Notes under the pieces: generated by a model
Seen by the model: the letters and a program-made list of their open reading frames with translations, nothing else
What the model was told of the DNA's origin: nothing
Database searches by the model: none
In this document: positions 6,777 to 10,877 of the stretch, piece by piece
How positions within the stretch are numbered: the stretch's first letter is position 1
Layout of the letters: each line of letters begins with the position of its first letter
From: JBJXFY01 sp046155815
Lineage (GTDB): Bacteria; Verrucomicrobiota; Verrucomicrobiia; Limisphaerales; CAIMTB01
Direction: 5' to 3'
DNA: 10,877 bases
NCBI GenBank assembly: GCA_046155815.1
Contig: JBJXFY010000233.1
Span: 1 to 10,877, forward strand
Made by a program: the position numbers and the translations under genes

Positions 6777-8024
6777 TCAATGGGCGGGGGCGGACCCGCC
6801 CTTGGCGGCGGCCGCCACCTCCTTGGGCGGGTTGAAGAACAGCGCCAGCAGCACGGCCGCCAGCAGGGCCAGGCCGGTCGGCACCAGGAACAACGAACGG
6901 AAGTTGGTCACCCCGTCCACGGTGTAGTGGCCCTGCAGCGGGATGAAGATCCACTTCGCCGCCAGGTCGCCGAGGCCGAGGATCAGCAGGTTGAACCAGC
7001 CCTGCGCGCTGGTGCGCACGTCCTTCGGGAACGCGGCGTCAATGAAGATGTACACCGCCGCAAAGAAGAACGCGTAGCAGATGCCGTGGACGAGCTGCAC
7101 CGCGATGATCAGCGCCGGGCTCTCCGGGAAGAACGCGTAGATCGCGAAGCGCACCGCGTGGCCCAGGATGCCCACGATCATCGTCACCTTCCACCCGAAC
7201 GACTTCAGCACCAGCCCGAGCACCAGCATCGTCAGGATCTCCGCCACCTGCCCCAGGCTCATGATCGGCATGATCCACTTCTTCTCGAAGCCCACCTGGT
7301 TCTCGAGGAAGCCCGCGGTGACCAGGAAATAGCCGTTGTGGATCGTGGCATCAATGAACGTCACCACGAACAGCACCAGGATGAAGGGCAGCATCAGCTG
7401 CCGCCCCGCCTTCAGCCACGCGAAGCGGTCCCCGGCCTCCGCGCGCCGGGGCGGCGTGTGCGGCAGCAGCAGGCAGAAGCCGGCCAGGAACAGCGACGCC
7501 GCCCCCGACACCAGGAAGATTGCCCGGGTCGCCGCCATCGCCTCCGCGCCGACCTTGCCCTGCAGGATGAAGTACAGCGGCCACGACGCCAGGATCCAGC
7601 CGATCGTGCCGCCCATCCGCACCGGGCCGAACTCCTTGGTCGGATCCTTCAGGTTGGCGAAGGAGAGCGAGTTCGCGACCGAGATCGTCGGCACGTAGAA
7701 CAGCGAGTGCAGCAGCATCAGCCCGAAGAACGCCGGGAAGGACTTCGTCACGTAGAGCCCCAGCATGGCCAGCCCGCCGACGAAATGGCTGAAGGCCATG
7801 AACTTCTCCGCCGAGAAATTGCGGTCCGCGAACTGGTTGCTGAAGAAGATGCCGACGATGGAGGCGATGGCGAAGGCGCTGCCCACCAGCGCGATCTGGC
7901 CGTCGCTGAAGCCGAGGGCGCCCTCGCCCTGCCCCATGTAGCCCCAGATCAGCGGGAGCCACGCGCCCCAGATGAAGAACTGGATGATCATCATCAGGAA
8001 CAGCTTCAGGCGGATTGTGCTCAT
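6777..8024 (-). CDS. MFS transporter, nucleoside:H+ symporter (NupG/XapB-like) family
   Basis: The 415-residue protein is almost entirely hydrophobic, with about twelve membrane spans, roughly residues 6-28, 42-62, 74-92, 97-117, 137-155, 166-188, 211-229, 252-273, 279-298, 304-328, 343-362 and 376-397. Near the fourth/fifth spans it carries EFGPVRMGGTIGWILASW, which resembles the conserved loop motif of the NHS family (TCDB 2.A.1.10, Nuc_H_symport), and the opening LKLFLMMIIQFFIWGAWLP is typical of that family. E. coli NupG is 418 residues, so the length fits. Relatives in Planctomycetes and Verrucomicrobia often sit next to TIM-barrel isomerase or oxidoreductase genes, so the true substrate may be a sugar or other small metabolite rather than a nucleoside. 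It heads a probable two-gene operon with the TIM-barrel lipoprotein. No Shine-Dalgarno is evident. Confidence 0.87.
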   Translation of the reverse strand: MSTIRLKLFLMMIIQFFIWGAWLPLIWGYMGQGEGALGFSDGQIALVGSAFAIASIVGIFFSNQFADRNFSAEKFMAFSHFVGGLAMLGLYVTKSFPAFFGLMLLHSLFYVPTISVANSLSFANLKDPTKEFGPVRMGGTIGWILASWPLYFILQGKVGAEAMAATRAIFLVSGAASLFLAGFCLLLPHTPPRRAEAGDRFAWLKAGRQLMLPFILVLFVVTFIDATIHNGYFLVTAGFLENQVGFEKKWIMPIMSLGQVAEILTMLVLGLVLKSFGWKVTMIVGILGHAVRFAIYAFFPESPALIIAVQLVHGICYAFFFAAVYIFIDAAFPKDVRTSAQGWFNLLILGLGDLAAKWIFIPLQGHYTVDGVTNFRSLFLVPTGLALLAAVLLALFFNPPKEVAAAAKGGSAPAH

Positions 8025-8293
8025 GGGTTGGGTCTGGATCGGCTGACGGCGCAGCCTAAGGAACGTGGCAAACCCGCTGCAAGCCCGCGCTCGCGTGGGG
8101 AGCCCAAGGCCCCTCGGGCGGCCGCGCTTGCGGGGGGCAGGAGGCCCCCCGTCGCCGGGCGGTGTCCGCTGCGCCCGGAGCGGCGAGCTCCCGCGAGCCG
8201 TCCACGGCCTGCGCGCCGTTCCCCCCTCGCCGGCCCCACCGGCCCGCCTCCGCCCGCCACCCGTGGCGCAGGCTCAGGGTGAAGTTCCACCCC
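8025..8293. other. GC-rich non-coding spacer with hairpins between hsdR relic and transporter
   Basis: No credible gene was found here; open frames across it have low-complexity Ala/Arg/Gly/Pro composition. A perfect 8-bp stem (CGGGGGGC and GCCCCCCG around AGGAG, 8131-8151) and a 5-bp stem (GGAGC and GCTCC, 8177-8191) are present. Neither is followed by a T-run on either strand. The larger one could mark the end of the hsdR transcript. The stretch looks like a dispersed GC-rich intergenic element, which comparison with the rest of the genome would settle. Confidence 0.45.
8053..8082 (-). promoter_or_regulatory. Candidate promoter for the transporter / TIM-barrel operon
   Basis: On the minus strand TTGCAG (8077-8082) is followed after 18 bases by TAGGCT (8053-8058). 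Both are partial matches to sigma-70 boxes and would place transcription start near 8046, about 22 bases before the transporter ATG. The match is modest and the surroundings are GC-rich. Confidence 0.28.
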
Positions 8294-8392
8294 GACGCCC
8301 CACGCCGCGCGCGCGGGCACGCCGGGCTCCATCAACTCGATGGCCACCAGCGGCAGGCCGCTGACGAAGCCGGCCAAATCCAGCCGGCTCAA
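8294..8392 (-). pseudogene. Relic of a second, unrelated hsdR N-terminal nuclease domain
   Basis: In the frame opened by TTG 8390-8392, about 33 residues read SRLDLAGFVSGLPLVAIEL followed by MEPGVPARAAW, then become meaningless. This resembles the N-terminal motif of many large type I restriction R subunits (D-x-V-x-FVNGLPLVVIELK-x-PG), where Glu and Lys of ELK are catalytic; here ELK has become ELM. The intact hsdR alongside has a different nuclease motif (AVVEAK), so this is not a repeat of its own sequence. The relic begins at the hsdR stop, overlapping it by 4 bases, and has lost both flanks. The identification rests on a recalled motif and needs a search. Confidence 0.5.
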
Positions 8393-10776
8393 GCTGTCGC
8401 CGCGTAAAGAAATTTCTGGAAGCCGGCGAAGACATTTGTGATTTCCCCCGGCTGGCCGCCGAGGTCGGCCACGGCGTCGGTGATGGAGCCGTGATACTTC
8501 AAACGGAGCAACGGGTTCAGTTTGCTCTGCTCCAGTTCTTCCACACCCTCGGCGACGTAGTGTTGGAGGACGAAATCAAGGAACGCCTGCTGTTTGGCGT
8601 TGAACCGGGAATTGATATGCACCCGCGCATGGTCCGCCCGCACCGCCCGCGTAACGGGAGGCATCGCGTAGGCCACGTAGGCCAGCACGTCGAAGAGGTC
8701 GCTCTTCTCCGCGTCAATCAGTTGCTGCATGGCCACCAGTTTGTCGTGGCCGAAATCTTTGTCGGCCAGGCCTTGCAGGAGTTTGGCGCGCGTGTCGGGC
8801 ACGCTCCAGAGGGCGCGAAGTTCGGCTTCGCTCTGGAAGAAGTCAGGCAGCTTGCCAAAAAGCAGCTCCATGAATTGCTGCGCGGACATGGGAGTGCCAT
8901 CGGGATGCCAGAAGGTCGTCATCATCATGTGCTGGATGGTGCGCTCCTTTCCGTCGGCGAGCTTCACTTTCACTTTCCGCTGCTTGTTGCAGATGCACGC
9001 GACCAACCCGCAGACCGGGCAGGGCTCCTTCGGACATTCGCACGGGGACTTGCCGCACTTGGCGCAGGGCTTGGGCGGCGTCACCTCACAGGCGCAAGGC
9101 CGCTGGCCGCACTTGGGACACGGTTCTTCTTCGAGCGGTTCGCCATCCCATTCCGGGTCGCTGAAATGCAGGTGCGCCTTCACGAAGTCGTAGATCGTGA
9201 AGTAATCCTTGCCGTCGTAGAGCCGCGTGCCGCGTCCGATGATCTGCTTGAACTCGATCATCGAATTGATCGGCCGCATCAGGACGATGTTGCGGATGTT
9301 CCGGGCATCCACGCCGGTCGAGAGCTTTTGAGACGTGGTCAGGATGGTCGGGATGGTTTTTTCGTTATCCTGAAAAGCTCGCAGGTGCTGCTCACCCAGT
9401 TCGCCGTCGTCCGCCGTCACGCGTACGCAGTAGTTCGGGTCCTTGCTCGTCTTGAGCTGGTTGATGAGGTCGCGCACCAGCAGCGCGTGGGCCTGGTTCG
9501 CGCAGAAGACCAGGGTCTTCTCGTTCTGGTTGATCTGCGTCAGGAAGATCTCGACGCGCTTCTTTTCGCGTTCGCGGATCTCAATGCTACGGTTGAAGTC
9601 CGCCTCCTCGTAAAGCTTTCCCGCCTCGATCTCGCCCTCCACCACCGTGTCGTCCGACGTGTAGCGGTAGTAGTCCATGGTCGTCTGGATCTGCTTCACC
9701 TTGAACGGCGTGAGGAAACCGTCGTTGATGCCTTCCTTCAGCGAATAGATATACACCGGCTCGCCGAAGTAGGCGTAGGTATCCACGTTGTCCTTGCGCT
9801 TGGGCGTGGCGGTGAGGCCGACCTGCACCGCCGGGGCGAAATAATCGAGAATCCCACGCCAGTTCCCCTCGTCGTTGGCTCCGCCGCGATGGCACTCATC
9901 GATGAAGATCGCGTCGAAGAAGTCCGGCGGATACTCGCCGAAATAGGGGCTCGGGTGCCCGTCCTTGGGCGGACCGCTCATGAAGGTCTGGAAGATCGTG
10001 AAGAACAGGCTCCCATTCTTCGGCACCTTGCCCTTCTTGCGGATGTCTGCCGGCTCGATTCGCACCAGCGCATCCTCGGGGAATGCGGAGAAGGCGTTGA
10101 ACGCTTGGTTGGCGAGGATGTTCCGGTCGGCGAGGAACAGGATGCGTGGGCGCCGCGTCGGCTGGCCGCCCAGGTTCCACCGGCTTTGGAAGAGCTTCCA
10201 TGCGATCTGGAATGCGATGAACGTCTTGCCCGTGCCGGTGGCGAGGGTGAGCAGGATGCGCATGATCCCGCCCGCGATGGCCTGCATCACGCGCTCGACG
10301 GCGATGTCCTGATAGTAGCGGGGCAGGAAGTATCCGCCGCGGTCCTCAAACGGCACCTCCGCAAACCGGTCGCGCCAGTCGTTCTGCTCGGCAAAGGTAA
10401 GGTTCCAGAGTTCCTCCGGGCTGGGAAACTTCGTCACCTCGCCCTCGGTGCCCGTCTCCATGTCGATGGCGTAGATGCCGCGCCCATTCGTCGCGTAAGT
10501 GTGGCGGATGGCGAGTTTGCCCGCGTAATTCTTCGCCTGCCCCACGCCCTCGGTCAGTTCTTCGTCGAGGGCCTTGGCCTCCACCACGGCCAGCTTCGTG
10601 TTCCGATATTCCAGCACGTAATCCGCCGTGAGCGCCTTGCCGCGCCGCCCGTGACCTTCGATACGCCCCAGCGTGATCGGATACTCGCGCCGGATGCGGC
10701 TCCCCTCGACGACGCCCCAGCCCGCCGCCTTCAGCGCGGGGTCAATGTGTTCGGCGCGTGTCTCGGCTTCATTCAT
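8389..10776 (-). CDS. hsdR: Type I restriction enzyme R subunit (EcoEI-like), DEAD-box translocase/nuclease
   Basis: HsdR uses ATP to pull DNA through the type I complex and cuts it. In the 795-residue protein the nuclease core shows Asp52 (ADYVLEY), Glu66 and Lys68 (VVEAK) and a QAxxYA-like QAKNYA (80-85). The helicase part has Walker A ATGTGKT (179-185), RILFLADRNIL (211-221), DECH (293-296), TATPKR (322-327), TLVFCANQ (421-428), TTSQKLSTGVD (480-490) and IIGRGTRLYD (512-521). Residues 553-596 are a 12-cysteine insertion, followed by an EcoEI_R_C-like C-terminus. Length fits the type IB R subunits (about 800 residues). ATG 10774-10776 overlaps the stop of the upstream gene as ATGA, so translation is probably coupled. 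The hsdM and hsdS genes are presumably beyond the right edge. All key catalytic residues are present, so the subunit looks functional. Confidence 0.95.
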   Translation of the reverse strand: MNEAETRAEHIDPALKAAGWGVVEGSRIRREYPITLGRIEGHGRRGKALTADYVLEYRNTKLAVVEAKALDEELTEGVGQAKNYAGKLAIRHTYATNGRGIYAIDMETGTEGEVTKFPSPEELWNLTFAEQNDWRDRFAEVPFEDRGGYFLPRYYQDIAVERVMQAIAGGIMRILLTLATGTGKTFIAFQIAWKLFQSRWNLGGQPTRRPRILFLADRNILANQAFNAFSAFPEDALVRIEPADIRKKGKVPKNGSLFFTIFQTFMSGPPKDGHPSPYFGEYPPDFFDAIFIDECHRGGANDEGNWRGILDYFAPAVQVGLTATPKRKDNVDTYAYFGEPVYIYSLKEGINDGFLTPFKVKQIQTTMDYYRYTSDDTVVEGEIEAGKLYEEADFNRSIEIREREKKRVEIFLTQINQNEKTLVFCANQAHALLVRDLINQLKTSKDPNYCVRVTADDGELGEQHLRAFQDNEKTIPTILTTSQKLSTGVDARNIRNIVLMRPINSMIEFKQIIGRGTRLYDGKDYFTIYDFVKAHLHFSDPEWDGEPLEEEPCPKCGQRPCACEVTPPKPCAKCGKSPCECPKEPCPVCGLVACICNKQRKVKVKLADGKERTIQHMMMTTFWHPDGTPMSAQQFMELLFGKLPDFFQSEAELRALWSVPDTRAKLLQGLADKDFGHDKLVAMQQLIDAEKSDLFDVLAYVAYAMPPVTRAVRADHARVHINSRFNAKQQAFLDFVLQHYVAEGVEELEQSKLNPLLRLKYHGSITDAVADLGGQPGEITNVFAGFQKFLYAATA
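8989..9120 (-). other. Twelve-cysteine triple motif inside HsdR
   Basis: Residues 553-596 contain three copies of CxxCGxxxCxC: CPKCGQRPCAC, CAKCGKSPCEC and CPVCGLVACIC, joined by short Pro-rich linkers. It sits between helicase motif VI and the C-terminal domain. Paired CxxC motifs suggest zinc binding. It is continuous in frame with HsdR and not a frameshift artefact. Confidence 0.85.
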
Positions 10777-10877
10777 GGGCGGGTGTTGCGACGGGCGCTG
10801 CGCACGCGGTAGAGGCGCTCGGTGAAACCGCCTTCCTCCACGAAGCTCTTTTCCAGAGCGGCGATCTGCCGGTCGAG
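10773..10877 (-). CDS. Four-helix-bundle-suffix protein of the restriction operon, C-terminal end only
   Basis: The last 34 codons are visible, reading LDRQIAALEKSFVEEGGF then TERLYRVRSARRNTRP and stop TGA 10773-10775. The LDRQ...LE..F.EEGGFTER.Y..R pattern is what I recall from the C-terminal 'four helix bundle suffix' tail found on small proteins encoded within type I restriction operons of this kind. Its stop overlaps the hsdR start by 4 bases (ATGA), which places it in the same operon. The biochemical role of these proteins is not established. The N-terminal four-helix part lies beyond the window, so the assignment rests on the tail and on context. Confidence 0.65.
   Translation of the reverse strand, partial: LDRQIAALEKSFVEEGGFTERLYRVRSARRNTRP

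Noticed and set aside
8131..8151. The 8-bp GC hairpin as a standard intrinsic terminator
   Set aside because: No T-run follows on either strand, so it is reported only as a hairpin within the spacer.
4994..8282. Long plus-strand open frames (4994-6835 and 6612-8282) opposite miaA, the TIM-barrel gene and the transporter
   Set aside because: They lie antisense to three well-recognised genes and show biased, low-complexity composition.
8021..8392. A 123-codon minus-strand frame as a real small gene
   Set aside because: Only its first 33 residues or so look like protein (the hsdR relic). The rest is low-complexity Gly/Ala/Arg/Pro sequence and it begins inside the end of hsdR with a TTG.
8491..10812. 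A 773-codon plus-strand open frame opposite hsdR
   Set aside because: It is antisense to a gene with all type I R-subunit motifs, and its translation has no recognisable domain. High GC suppresses stop codons on the opposite strand.

Overview
This window looks like chromosomal DNA from a GC-rich member of the Verrucomicrobiota, possibly Pedosphaera/Limisphaerales-like. That is an inference from gene content: a secreted protein with a VPE-type (PEP-CTERM-like) tail, a delta-60-repeat protein ending in the 'YRLQYRD...RRFYRV' module common in this phylum, a Tat-lipoprotein TIM-barrel protein beside an NHS-family MFS transporter, and a type I restriction operon with a four-helix-bundle-suffix gene. 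No rRNA, tRNA, CRISPR array or transposase was seen.

Layout. (1) 1-1011, minus: the 5' portion of a secreted PEP-CTERM-like protein that runs off the left edge. Nine perfect copies of an 8-bp unit lie directly after its ATG. As sequenced, nine copies put the ATG out of frame with the signal peptide and body, so the gene reads as OFF; 7 or 10 copies would restore it. This is the most interesting object here: a probable contingency (phase-variable) locus for a surface or exported protein. (2) 1203-1607, plus: a glyoxalase I-like VOC enzyme with all four metal ligands, divergent from the first gene. (3) 1710-4778, plus: a large secreted protein with seven delta-60 repeats, an Ig-like domain, seven more delta-60 repeats and two tandem 72-residue C-terminal modules. 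(4) 4762-8024, minus: an MFS nucleoside/H+ symporter-like gene, a Tat-exported TIM-barrel isomerase/epimerase and miaA in one direction. A perfect 11-bp hairpin sits just before miaA, whose 3' end overlaps that of the delta-60 gene tail to tail. (5) 8025-8392: very GC-rich DNA with hairpins plus a short relic of an unrelated hsdR N-terminus. (6) 8389-10877, minus: hsdR of a type I restriction system (EcoEI-like) with a striking 12-cysteine insertion, translationally coupled (ATGA) to a four-helix-bundle-suffix gene cut by the right edge.

How the genes relate. The transporter and TIM-barrel protein probably form a small uptake/processing module. The restriction genes are a separate defence unit, and the hsdR relic beside them suggests past turnover at that locus. 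The left 1.15 kb is visibly less GC-rich (a line counted by hand gave 55%) than the middle of the window. Several long open frames antisense to these genes are by-products of high GC and were left out.
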